DNA of 35,381 nt from the NCBI GenBank assembly GCA_020849495.1, contig JADLGD010000227.1, positions 1-35,381 on the forward strand, written 5' to 3'. Shown here one piece after another: positions 23,983-32,521 of the stretch. The translations under genes were made by a program, and so were the position numbers. The notes under the pieces were generated by a model. It was not told the DNA's origin and ran no database searches. It saw only the letters and a list, made by a program, of their open reading frames with translations. The number at the start of each line of letters is the position of its first letter. Position 1 is the stretch's first letter. Source of the DNA: Fluviicola sp. GTDB lineage: Bacteria; Bacteroidota; Bacteroidia; Flavobacteriales_D; Crocinitomicaceae.

Positions 23983-26957
23983 TCAGTACAATTCTCCTGT
24001 TTTTGTCATTCAGTTTGCATGCCCAACTGGTGATCAACGAGGTGCTCGTGAAAAATGGTGGTATCTATTGCGATGAAGATGGCGATTGTCCAGCTGTTCT
24101 AGAGGTTTTTAACACTTCAAATTCGATTGTAGGACTACAGAATTATTACATTTCAGACGACCTTCTTGAACTCAGTAAATGGCGTCTCCCCTTCATTGAT
24201 CTAAACGGTCAAGACAGAGCAATCATCTTTTTAAGCAACAAAGATCGCAGCGCTCCATTCATGCATGCTGATTTTCGTTTGGTAGAAGGAGAAAACGTCT
24301 ATTTATCTGTGATTAACGGACCAACGTTAAATTTAGTTGATTCATTGGGAATCACAGATTATCAGTACAATGTATCCATTTCGCGTTACCCAGATGGTGT
24401 TGGTTCCTTTCAATTTGCGACGCCTACAATCTTCCAAGCGAACATCCCCGGTGAAACAGCATTTTTGAATGCACCAGTCTTGTCAGTGAATTCAGGTGTG
24501 GCTTCAGTAGGGAGCTTGTTCAATGTCACTCCTTCTACTGCTCGCACATCAATCAATGGATTTGAACCTTTGTATGGTGGACAAATTGGAGGTGTTTTTT
24601 CAGTTCCAGATCCATACACACTGCCGCTTCGCTTTTCACTCGTTCCAACGAATCCGAGTTTAACCTTTCCAGTTGGCGACTACACAGCATCTCGTGCAAA
24701 CAATCGCGGCTGGTTACCTCCGACCATGAATCAACCACGATTGGTTATCTTAAGAAGTCAACAAATTGCAAATTCCGGTTTGAAAAGTAATGAAACAGTA
24801 AAAACCCTATTTACCTCAACTCCTTCTTTCGGTTTGCCAATAGTTTCACTCATCACAGACAGTGTCGGTTTCTTTGATCCAGAAAAAGGAATCTCAGTTT
24901 ACGGCAATCATCCAGATGGCAACTATAATCTTAGGGGAAGACAAGCTGAAAGACTTGCCTACATGCACATTTTTGATAGTTTGGGTACCTTACAATTCGA
25001 GACCAGTGCTGGTATGCGCATTAAGGGAAATGGTTCACGCCATTCAGCCATGAAAAACATGCGTTTCATCCAGTGTTCGCTCTATCCTGGAACACAAGGA
25101 AATGCTACTGAATTTTTACACAATTATTCGCTGTTGCGAGGAGCTGGTCACCGCCCAGATTGCATTGGCCGCGATTATTTATCCCATCTTTTTGTGTCCA
25201 ATCTTCCTTTCTTAAAGGCCAAGCCAAAAATGCACGCTTGTTACATTAACGGAGAGTTTTGGGGAATATACGATTTACGCGCGAACATCGATGAAGCTTA
25301 TGTTGAATCCTATTTACAACTACCGGCCGATTCTAGTGCATTTGCAGACCACACCTATTTGGTACAAACCGAAAATTATGCAGATTCATTGGAATTTGCG
25401 AACCTCACTTTGTTTGCAGAAAACAACGACCTGACCATTCAGGGAAATTATGCTGTTGTAGCATCAAAACTAGATTTTGAAGAATTCATTGCCTTGAATT
25501 GTTCACAAATCTTCTTGGGTAATGGTGACTATCCAATCACCAATAACGGCTGGTTTGTGGTTCGTAATGGACATTCGAAAAGTAAATGGCACAACTACTT
25601 TTTTGATTTGGACGGCGGTTTTGGTGGTGATTGTGACACCATCCTGCGTACCTTTAATACCTTGAGTTATTATTTGCAAACCAGTACATCTGAATGGACC
25701 AAAGCCAATCGACTTTTGCGAAACTTACTGAACAATCAAGATTTTGAAAAGCAATTTGCGTCTTCAATGGCAGATTTGCTCAATTCCAGCTTCCGTGCAG
25801 AGATCCTACAAAACATTTACAGCGATTATCAGAATCAGCTGGAACCCAATCGTCAGTTGCAAGTTAATCGTTGGGGTTATCCTTCGGTTGCAACAACCTT
25901 AATCGACCGCTATGCTGAAACTCCTTCCCTTACCAAATGGGATGTGTTGAACTCTGGAATGAGTACCTACTTGAATTCCAGACAGCGCTATGTTTTCAGA
26001 CATTTCATGAATTATTTTAACTATTCGGATACTTCTAGAATAATCCTTGATGTCTCTAACCCCAATGAAGGAATCATTCAAATCAATTCGTTGTTGTTGA
26101 CACCTGAAACAACAGGATTCAGTCAGTATCCTTGGAATGGTTTGTATTTTCAAGATGTACCTGTCGAACTAACAGCTTTTGCAAAGCGCGGTCATCGATT
26201 CGATCTATGGTCCAATGGACAAACCAATCCCTATCAAACGATTTCCTTGCAATCAGATTCTACTTTAGTAGCCAATTTTGTAATTGATTCTCAGTTTGAA
26301 GAACCACACATCAATGAAGTGCTCACTGTAAATAGTTGGAGTGAAGAAGATCGCTATGCGCAACACGAACCATGGATAGAAATCTACAATCCGAATAGCT
26401 ACCCCATTTCTTTAGACGGCTTTTTTCTCAGTAACAACCAGAACAATCCAACGGAATTTGCATTAAAAGCTCAAACCATAGCTGGAAATGATTACCTCTT
26501 GTTATTTGCTTCTGGAGTAACAGAGCGAGGCAAGGAACACACCAATTTCAAACTAGAAACGGGCGATACTTTGTATTTGATTGCGCCAGATAGCATAAGT
26601 ATTTTACAAGAAGTGATCGTTCCAGATTTAAACCTTGACCAATCCTTTGGAAGTTCACCCAATGGGACGCTCAATTACACCACGTTTGACTTTCCAACTC
26701 CACTTGCTAACAACAATGAAAGTGGTATTGATACTGAATTTAAACTTAAAAACGCTTTTACTATTTTCCCAAATCCTGGAAAGGAAAGTGTGTGTTTAGA
26801 TCCACCTGGTATGTACGAATTAGTCAATCTACAAGGTTCCAGTTTAATGCCGCTCACTTATTCCGATTGCCTATCCATTGGAGATTTATCAGCGGGGATT
26901 TACTTGGTTCGCAATCAAAAAGGCATCGTTCAGCGTTTCATTAAAGTAGCTGAATAG
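23934..26957 (+). CDS. T9SS-secreted CotH kinase-like protein with lamin-tail domains
   Basis: A 1007-aa protein, signal peptide about 13-31 (ending SLHAQ). Order: lamin-tail domain (about 31-170), Ig-like or beta linker (170-290), CotH kinase core (about 300-720), second lamin-tail domain (about 790-920), and a type A T9SS sorting domain (FTIFPNPGKESVCL...GIYLVRN...FIKV, about 943-1006). CotH features: GMRIKGNGSRHSAMKNMRF (361-379), NGEFWGIYDLR (439-449), GDYPITNNGWF (531-541) and FFDLDGGFG (556-564), the last supplying the metal-binding Asp. CotH proteins are kinases that phosphorylate secreted proteins. The start overlaps the glycosyltransferase by 49 bases, so it belongs to the same operon. 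Its substrate is unknown; a surface protein or the glycan-bound matrix is my inference. Confidence 0.9.
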   Translation: MESAKNVCTRQGIRIVISTILLFLSFSLHAQLVINEVLVKNGGIYCDEDGDCPAVLEVFNTSNSIVGLQNYYISDDLLELSKWRLPFIDLNGQDRAIIFLSNKDRSAPFMHADFRLVEGENVYLSVINGPTLNLVDSLGITDYQYNVSISRYPDGVGSFQFATPTIFQANIPGETAFLNAPVLSVNSGVASVGSLFNVTPSTARTSINGFEPLYGGQIGGVFSVPDPYTLPLRFSLVPTNPSLTFPVGDYTASRANNRGWLPPTMNQPRLVILRSQQIANSGLKSNETVKTLFTSTPSFGLPIVSLITDSVGFFDPEKGISVYGNHPDGNYNLRGRQAERLAYMHIFDSLGTLQFETSAGMRIKGNGSRHSAMKNMRFIQCSLYPGTQGNATEFLHNYSLLRGAGHRPDCIGRDYLSHLFVSNLPFLKAKPKMHACYINGEFWGIYDLRANIDEAYVESYLQLPADSSAFADHTYLVQTENYADSLEFANLTLFAENNDLTIQGNYAVVASKLDFEEFIALNCSQIFLGNGDYPITNNGWFVVRNGHSKSKWHNYFFDLDGGFGGDCDTILRTFNTLSYYLQTSTSEWTKANRLLRNLLNNQDFEKQFASSMADLLNSSFRAEILQNIYSDYQNQLEPNRQLQVNRWGYPSVATTLIDRYAETPSLTKWDVLNSGMSTYLNSRQRYVFRHFMNYFNYSDTSRIILDVSNPNEGIIQINSLLLTPETTGFSQYPWNGLYFQDVPVELTAFAKRGHRFDLWSNGQTNPYQTISLQSDSTLVANFVIDSQFEEPHINEVLTVNSWSEEDRYAQHEPWIEIYNPNSYPISLDGFFLSNNQNNPTEFALKAQTIAGNDYLLLFASGVTERGKEHTNFKLETGDTLYLIAPDSISILQEVIVPDLNLDQSFGSSPNGTLNYTTFDFPTPLANNNESGIDTEFKLKNAFTIFPNPGKESVCLDPPGMYELVNLQGSSLMPLTYSDCLSIGDLSAGIYLVRNQKGIVQRFIKVAE

Positions 26958-27008
26958 ATTATAAACGCCTTATTCGATTAGAAAAGTACCAGCATCAACT
27001 GAAAAGCT

Positions 27009-27016
27009 TAACTTTG
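27009..27016 (+). promoter_or_regulatory. -7 promoter element for the DEAD-box helicase gene
   Basis: TAACTTTG matches TAnnTTTG exactly, 20 bases before the ATG at 27036. No clear -33 TTTG. Confidence 0.5.
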
Positions 27017-27035
27017 TAGCTCAAAAAAAATTCCC

Positions 27036-28367
27036 ATGACATTTCACGATTTGAACTTAAAGAAACCCATTTGGAATGCGCTAGATGAACTAGGGTATAC
27101 CACGCCAACGAAAATTCAAGCGGCGGGTTTCCCAGTGATGATGTCGGGAAAAGACACCATTGGTATCGCCCAAACGGGAACAGGTAAAACACTTGCCTAC
27201 CTCCTTCCTTGTTTGTGTATGTGGAAATTTTCCAAAGAACCGCATCCGCAAATTCTGATCATTGTTCCTACACGTGAGTTGGTGGCGCAAGTTGTTCGAG
27301 AAGTAGAAAAATTGACGCCTTACATGAATGTGGTTGTTGGTGGCGTGTATGGTGGAGCAAACATCAACACACAAGCCGCAATGGTTTTGCAAGGATTGGA
27401 CATTTTAGTTGGTACTCCTGGTCGTATTTTAGACTTAGCAGCTAACGGTTCTTTGCAGTTGAAACACGCTAAAAAAGTGGTCATTGATGAAGTGGATGAG
27501 ACCTTGAGTTTAGGTTTTAGGCCACAATTGTTGCGTTTGTTTGAATATTTGCCAGAAAAACGTCAGAATTTGGTGTTTTCTGCAACTTTATCAGAAGAAG
27601 TCAGTGATTTTATCCACGAGCATTTCTTGAATCCGATTACGGTTGAAGCAGCAGGAGCAGGTACTCCATTGGAACAAATCGAACAAAGTGCATTTGCTGT
27701 TCCGAATTTTACGACGAAAGTCAATTTGTTGAAATACTTGTTGGAACAAGATGCTAACATGACGAAAGTATTGGTGTTTACTGGTTCGCGTATGTTGGCA
27801 GATATGGTTTACGAAGAAATGGAAGCCATTTTCAATGTAGAAGTTGGTGTCATTCACTCCAACAAAGCACAAAATTTCCGTTTCAATGCCGTGAATCACT
27901 TTCAAAATGGCATTTACCGCATATTGGTAGCAACCGACTTGATTGCACGTGGTATTGATGTGACAGATGTCACTCATGTCATCAATTTTGATATTCCAGA
28001 CAATTCTGAAAACTACATTCACCGTATTGGTAGAACGGGTCGTTATGATAAAAGTGGTTCTGCTATCAGTTTCATTGCACCGAAAGATCAGGTCGCAATT
28101 GAAAACATTGAAGCATTGATGGGTCGAACAATTCCTGTTTCAGCTTTACCAGAAGCGGTAGAATACAGCGATGTGGTATTGGAATTCGAACGGACTCAAG
28201 TGGCGATGAAAAACGTGTTGGTCAAATTGCCAAAACGTGAAAACGTGGGTCCAGCATTCCATGAAAAGAAAGCGAAAAACAAAAAAGTGAACGTTCGCTA
28301 TGACCATAAAAAAGCCATGCAAGAGAAATACGGTAAACCAAAGAAGAAAGGGAATAAGAAAAAGTAA
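27036..28367 (+). CDS. DEAD-box family RNA helicase (DEVD variant)
   Basis: A 443-aa two-domain SF2 RNA helicase. Motifs: Q motif region (PTKIQAAGFP, 24-33), Walker A AQTGTGKT (45-52), Ia PTRELVAQV (78-86), Ib VGTPGR (125-130), motif II DEVD (151-154), motif III SAT, IV VFTGSR, V TDLIARGID and VI HRIGRTGR. The third residue of motif II is Val instead of Ala, which I recall from a flavobacterial subfamily. The last 70 residues are Lys-rich (EKKAKNKKVN...KKKGNKKK), likely an RNA-binding tail. Role in rRNA or mRNA remodelling is inferred from the family. It stands alone with its own -7 element. Confidence 0.95.
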   Translation: MTFHDLNLKKPIWNALDELGYTTPTKIQAAGFPVMMSGKDTIGIAQTGTGKTLAYLLPCLCMWKFSKEPHPQILIIVPTRELVAQVVREVEKLTPYMNVVVGGVYGGANINTQAAMVLQGLDILVGTPGRILDLAANGSLQLKHAKKVVIDEVDETLSLGFRPQLLRLFEYLPEKRQNLVFSATLSEEVSDFIHEHFLNPITVEAAGAGTPLEQIEQSAFAVPNFTTKVNLLKYLLEQDANMTKVLVFTGSRMLADMVYEEMEAIFNVEVGVIHSNKAQNFRFNAVNHFQNGIYRILVATDLIARGIDVTDVTHVINFDIPDNSENYIHRIGRTGRYDKSGSAISFIAPKDQVAIENIEALMGRTIPVSALPEAVEYSDVVLEFERTQVAMKNVLVKLPKRENVGPAFHEKKAKNKKVNVRYDHKKAMQEKYGKPKKKGNKKK

Positions 28368-28498
28368 TCGCATTATTACTTCGTTTGGTTCACTATATCA
28401 ACCCCGTTTGTAGTATCAAAAAGAGCATGTAGCTTCATAAAAAAAGTTAACTATCCTGTTAATTTTAACATTTCAACTACATTCGTTCTTCTTGAGCT

Positions 28499-30115
28499 AT
28501 GATAAAAATTCGCATCAATTTGGTCATCACTGCAGTATGGTTTGCCATGCTAGCTTTGCTTTTGATACAGATTTACCAAACGGTACAATTGTACGATCGG
28601 AAATCAGATGATTTTCAAGCGAAGCTCAAAACAAGCACTGAACGCATTGCGTTGATTCATGAGAAAGTGGAAGACATCAATCGCTATGCGAATCTCATCA
28701 ACAAGGATGTATCTGCTCAATACCAAGATGTATTGAAAGAAGAATTTCAAAATTTATTTGAAGTAAAAGAATCCATTTCCATTCGCGATACCGTTTTATT
28801 GATCAATGGCGAATTGCAGAATTACCTTGTTGTAACTGGAAATACGTATGATTCTGTATCAGGTTTATCTGCTTCACAGGAAGTCTTAGCAAGAGACGTT
28901 CGACAAATTCGCGAGTTGTTTGATGGGAATTCAAAAACGCTTTTTCAAAAAGATTCGATTCATGCTGCTTATCATTTGGACCAGCGAGTGATGCATAAAA
29001 TTGTTAAAAAGGCGAAATACATCAATGATTTGATGGTGGAAACTTTCCGTGACAACATCTACATGGAGCCCAATAAACGCATCAATTTAGAATTATTGGA
29101 TTCAATCATACGACATGAATTGGAGGCTGATAAATTACCTACTAATTTCTCATTCGTAATTACAGAAGAAAACAACGAACCTTTACAGTTTGGTAAAAAA
29201 TTATCCAATTACAACACGGAATTAGATACCACTAAATCCATTACAACCACCCTTTTTCCGGATAAAATTTTAGAGGACAAATTGTTTTTACACATCTATT
29301 TCCCGAATCAAAAAACGGCTGTTTTCAGAGCAATGGGAAGTCCGTTGATCATCAGTTTAGCGTTGGTTGTGCTCATCATTTTCACGATTACTTACATGTT
29401 TAAAACCATTTTGACACAGAAAAAGCTTTCTGAAATGAAGAATGATTTTATCTCGAACATGACCCACGAATTCAAAACGCCTATTTCTACTATTTCATTG
29501 GCTTGTGAAGCGATGTCAGATCCTGGAATGATGGGAGGTGAAACACAACATGCCTCACCTTTTGTGAAAATGATCAGTGATGAAAACAAACGTTTAGGAA
29601 ATTTAGTAGAATCCATTCTTCAAAGCGCTGTATTAGATAAAGGAGAATTAAAAACCCAAGAAGGTCCAGTGCCTCTAGTGGAAGTCATACAAGGAGTATC
29701 AAAAGCAGCTGCGTTTAGAATAGCAGGAAGTGATGGTGAATTGATTTTACAACTCCCTGATGAGGAAGTATTTATTACGGCAGATCGCATTCATGTGACT
29801 AACATGGTGTCGAATCTGATTGATAATGCGATTAAATACAGTAAAGACAACATCCACGTTACTGTAAAAATGGAAGTCACAAATGACAAAATTGTTATTT
29901 CCGTTGCAGATAAAGGAATTGGAATTAAAAAAGAACATATTCAGAAAATTTTTGATAAATTGTACCGAGTTCCAACAGGAAACATACACAACGTAAAAGG
30001 ATTTGGGCTTGGTTTAAGTTATGTGAAAGCATTAGCTGAACGATATGGCTGGTCTTTAAACGTAAAAAGTCAATTTGGAGAAGGATCTGAATTCCGTGTA
30101 ACAATAAAACGCTAA
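28499..30115 (+). CDS. Sensor histidine kinase, RprX-like
   Basis: A 538-aa membrane kinase. Two membrane helices (about 8-28 and 281-302) flank a 250-aa periplasmic sensor region that is helical at first and mixed later. The HisKA box is SNMTHEFKTPISTISLA with H323. The HATPase has NLIDNAIKYSK, DKGIGIKKEHIQKIFDKLYRV and GFGLGLSYV. Sequence around the H box and the pairing with an OmpR-type regulator resemble RprX of Bacteroides and Porphyromonas. No HAMP domain is evident. The regulator gene starts 2 bases after its stop codon. The signal sensed is unknown. Confidence 0.92.
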   Translation: MIKIRINLVITAVWFAMLALLLIQIYQTVQLYDRKSDDFQAKLKTSTERIALIHEKVEDINRYANLINKDVSAQYQDVLKEEFQNLFEVKESISIRDTVLLINGELQNYLVVTGNTYDSVSGLSASQEVLARDVRQIRELFDGNSKTLFQKDSIHAAYHLDQRVMHKIVKKAKYINDLMVETFRDNIYMEPNKRINLELLDSIIRHELEADKLPTNFSFVITEENNEPLQFGKKLSNYNTELDTTKSITTTLFPDKILEDKLFLHIYFPNQKTAVFRAMGSPLIISLALVVLIIFTITYMFKTILTQKKLSEMKNDFISNMTHEFKTPISTISLACEAMSDPGMMGGETQHASPFVKMISDENKRLGNLVESILQSAVLDKGELKTQEGPVPLVEVIQGVSKAAAFRIAGSDGELILQLPDEEVFITADRIHVTNMVSNLIDNAIKYSKDNIHVTVKMEVTNDKIVISVADKGIGIKKEHIQKIFDKLYRVPTGNIHNVKGFGLGLSYVKALAERYGWSLNVKSQFGEGSEFRVTIKR

Positions 30116-30117
30116 TT

Positions 30118-30810
30118 ATGAACAAGCAAAAAACCATCTTACTTGCCGAAGACGACGAAAATTTAGGCCAATTGCTTCAAACTTTTTTGAAAGCGAAAGG
30201 ATTTCAAGTTGAACTTGCTCGAAACGGAAAACATGCCTACGAAAAATTCAATGATGGACGTTTTGATTTCTGCATTTTTGATGTAATGATGCCAGAAATG
30301 GATGGATTTACCTTAGCAAAAGAAGTGCGTCTCATCGATCCAAAAATTCCGATTCTTTTCCTTACTGCGAAAAGTATGAAAGAAGACAAATTGGTTGGTT
30401 TTGAAACCGGTGCAGATGATTACATGACCAAGCCATTCGCTATGGAAGAGTTGATTGCTCGTGTTACTGCAATTATGCGTCGCACACACGGTGAAGAAAA
30501 AGAAGAAGATGAAATCCAAACAATTGGAAATATCAAATACGATCCGGTTAGTCGCGTTTTACACTTAAAAGAAGAAGACCGCAAACTGACCACAAAAGAA
30601 GGTCAATTACTGAACTTGTTGTACAAAAACCGCAACGATGTCTTGGATCGTCAAGCTGCTTTGCGAGCTATTTGGGGGGATGACAATTATTTCAATGGTC
30701 GATCAATGGATGTTTACATTGCTAAATTGCGTAAACTCTTGAAAGAAGATGAGCGCATCGAGATATTAAATATTCACGGTAAAGGATTTAAGTTGATAGT
30801 TCACGAATAA
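30118..30810 (+). CDS. OmpR/PhoB-family response regulator, RprY-like
   Basis: A 230-aa regulator. The receiver domain has acidic residues E11 and D12, phospho-acceptor D55 (FCIFDVMMPEMDG), the Thr in LTAKS and K105 (MTKPF). A winged-helix output domain follows (about 135-230; TTKEGQLLNLL, RSMDVYIAKLRKLL, IHGKGFKL). It closely resembles RprY of Bacteroidota (from memory) and is translated right after the kinase. A strong intrinsic terminator 57 bases after its stop codon (30867-30910) probably ends the mRNA. Confidence 0.95.
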   Translation: MNKQKTILLAEDDENLGQLLQTFLKAKGFQVELARNGKHAYEKFNDGRFDFCIFDVMMPEMDGFTLAKEVRLIDPKIPILFLTAKSMKEDKLVGFETGADDYMTKPFAMEELIARVTAIMRRTHGEEKEEDEIQTIGNIKYDPVSRVLHLKEEDRKLTTKEGQLLNLLYKNRNDVLDRQAALRAIWGDDNYFNGRSMDVYIAKLRKLLKEDERIEILNIHGKGFKLIVHE

Positions 30811-30823
30811 TTGCTTAATTTTC

Positions 30824-32452
30824 TTGCCTAAGTTGCAAGAATTGAAACACATCAAACGAAATATAGGCGCAGGAAATTTCATCATTCATGGAATTTTCTG
30901 CGCTTTTTTTATGTTGTTTCATTTTCAGGTCCAATCCCAAGATACACTTGCAATCTATTATACTGGCGGAGAGCATCGCTTAAGTCCTGAAAACAAATTG
31001 CTGCTGAGTGATTTCATTTACTCCAATGACTTGAGTTTTATTGATAGTATTTCTTTAGTTGGATTTGCAAATCCTACTGGAAATCAAAAAAAGAATCTGA
31101 AACTATCCAAAAAACGGGCAGATCAAGTGTTCAAATATTTGTCTGCTCAATTGAGTGATACACTTCATTTTTCCAGTCAGGCAAAAGGCGAAGAATTGGA
31201 TGAAACCAAAGCACACCTCAATCATCGAAGAGTGGAGGTCGTGTTGTATTTTAAGGTTGTTCCGCCTAGTACAAACAATCAAGAAGAAGATTTCAAACGC
31301 GATAGTCTTTCCAAAAACTGCTACATTTTAGCTGATTCCATCATGGATCGCTGTAAAATCAGTTACCAACGCAAAGGCAATATGAAATTGGTCAACTTGG
31401 AACTGGAAACCCATCATTACAACGAAAAAAACAGGGTTTACACCATGTCGGCAAAGACGCGCTATGTCAAGCAAGTAAAGTGGAAATTGGAACAAACGGG
31501 TCAATGGTGGTGGAAACGCAATCGTTACATTGCTACGGTTAGAGCAAGCGATTTTAATGCCTATGGTTTATTGGGGAAAATTCCCCCTTCTACTGACACC
31601 ACGCGTTGCATTGTTTGTGATTCAGATAACGGCGTCAATTGGCACCTTCAAACTACTGTAAAAACGGAAGCTTTCATCATGCAAAATCTTCAACTAAGAA
31701 GAAAATTATTGGATGATGATTACTTGGTGATTGTTCCAAGAGAATACGTGAATTTAACGCGCAGCTATTTCTTTGATCCGGATAAAGAATATCCCGTTCA
31801 ATGGTTTACTAAAATGGGACGAAAAAATGCGGGATATTTATTTGCTCAAGTACCAACTGCACTCATTGCGAATCCTAATTGGAGTGTTTACAGTTATCAT
31901 TTGAATTGTTCGAATACCACAGATGGATTCGTTGCTTCGTACAATGTAGATACGCTTTTACCTCATCGCTGTTCGCCCAATACCAGCAATTATTCCTGGT
32001 TTACCTATGGTTTAGAAGCAGCTTACATGCATTTTGATAATCGTTCGGCCCTGTTTGGAGCATACGGACAATTGCGCTACAATCGCCAAGAAGGAACAGT
32101 GTTTTTAGGGACGGATTTAGCAACAAGACCTACTATCGGAATTAAATACGATTTCCATTTGTTTGCTTATGCGCCATTTAAGGAAAGCTATATTGCAAAA
32201 ACAAACAGGGCATTGATCGAAGAAATTCACCGAACCATCAACGGATATGTTGGTACGGGAATCCATGCAATCATCGACAATGCTACCAATCCAATTGTAC
32301 ACGACTTACATCTTGGAATAGCTTATCGCAATAACGGTTTTTCGTTTTGTTTTGATCAATTGTTTGTGGAAAGCGGGGTTAGTTTCAATTACACTTCGTT
32401 AAATTCAGGCCCACAATTGTATTTAAAAACAGGTTTCCGTTTCAAAATTTAA
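30824..32452 (+). CDS. Secreted OmpA-like domain protein with uncertain start
   Basis: Up to 542 aa. The signal sequence GIFCAFFMLFHFQVQSQ is followed by a short OmpA-like domain (about 55-135: SISLVGFANPTG, LSKKRADQVFKYL, NHRRVEVVLYF), which usually binds peptidoglycan. The middle part is not recognised, and the C-terminal 170 residues are rich in aromatic strands ending FRFKI, suggesting a beta-barrel or outer-membrane-associated domain. No ATG is present before the hydrophobic stretch; TTG at 30824, 30833 or 30842 are the candidates. The first in-frame ATG (30911) would leave only MLFHFQVQSQ, too short for a signal peptide. A terminator hairpin lies inside these codons. Confidence 0.7.
   Translation: MPKLQELKHIKRNIGAGNFIIHGIFCAFFMLFHFQVQSQDTLAIYYTGGEHRLSPENKLLLSDFIYSNDLSFIDSISLVGFANPTGNQKKNLKLSKKRADQVFKYLSAQLSDTLHFSSQAKGEELDETKAHLNHRRVEVVLYFKVVPPSTNNQEEDFKRDSLSKNCYILADSIMDRCKISYQRKGNMKLVNLELETHHYNEKNRVYTMSAKTRYVKQVKWKLEQTGQWWWKRNRYIATVRASDFNAYGLLGKIPPSTDTTRCIVCDSDNGVNWHLQTTVKTEAFIMQNLQLRRKLLDDDYLVIVPREYVNLTRSYFFDPDKEYPVQWFTKMGRKNAGYLFAQVPTALIANPNWSVYSYHLNCSNTTDGFVASYNVDTLLPHRCSPNTSNYSWFTYGLEAAYMHFDNRSALFGAYGQLRYNRQEGTVFLGTDLATRPTIGIKYDFHLFAYAPFKESYIAKTNRALIEEIHRTINGYVGTGIHAIIDNATNPIVHDLHLGIAYRNNGFSFCFDQLFVESGVSFNYTSLNSGPQLYLKTGFRFKI
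30867..30910 (+). terminator. Strong intrinsic terminator inside the next gene's signal-peptide codons
   Basis: A 16-bp stem (30867-30882 with 30888-30903, two G-U pairs) closes a 5-base loop CATTC and is followed by seven T (30904-30910). It lies 57 bases after the RprY-like stop codon. Its T-run encodes the Phe-Phe of the downstream signal peptide, and an in-frame ATG follows at 30911. Confidence 0.85.
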
Positions 32453-32495
32453 CGCATTGTTTGAGCAATGTTACCCAAAAACAAAAACCTTTAGA

Positions 32496-32503
32496 TATCT
32501 TTG
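32496..32503 (+). promoter_or_regulatory. -7 promoter element for the aldehyde dehydrogenase gene
   Basis: TATCTTTG matches TAnnTTTG exactly, 18 bases before the ATG at 32522. Its last bases make the in-frame TTG at 32501 that should not be taken as the start. Confidence 0.5.
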
Positions 32504-32521
32504 TTTATCCAAAAAAAGCGC

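Noticed and set aside
27591..28022. Minus-strand open frame of 143 codons
   Set aside because: Antisense to the core motifs of the DEAD-box helicase; rich in Cys/His/Phe in the way of reverse-frame shadows.
32453..32475. CATTG/CAATG hairpin after the OmpA-like gene
   Set aside because: Only a 5-bp stem and no T-run, so not a credible terminator.
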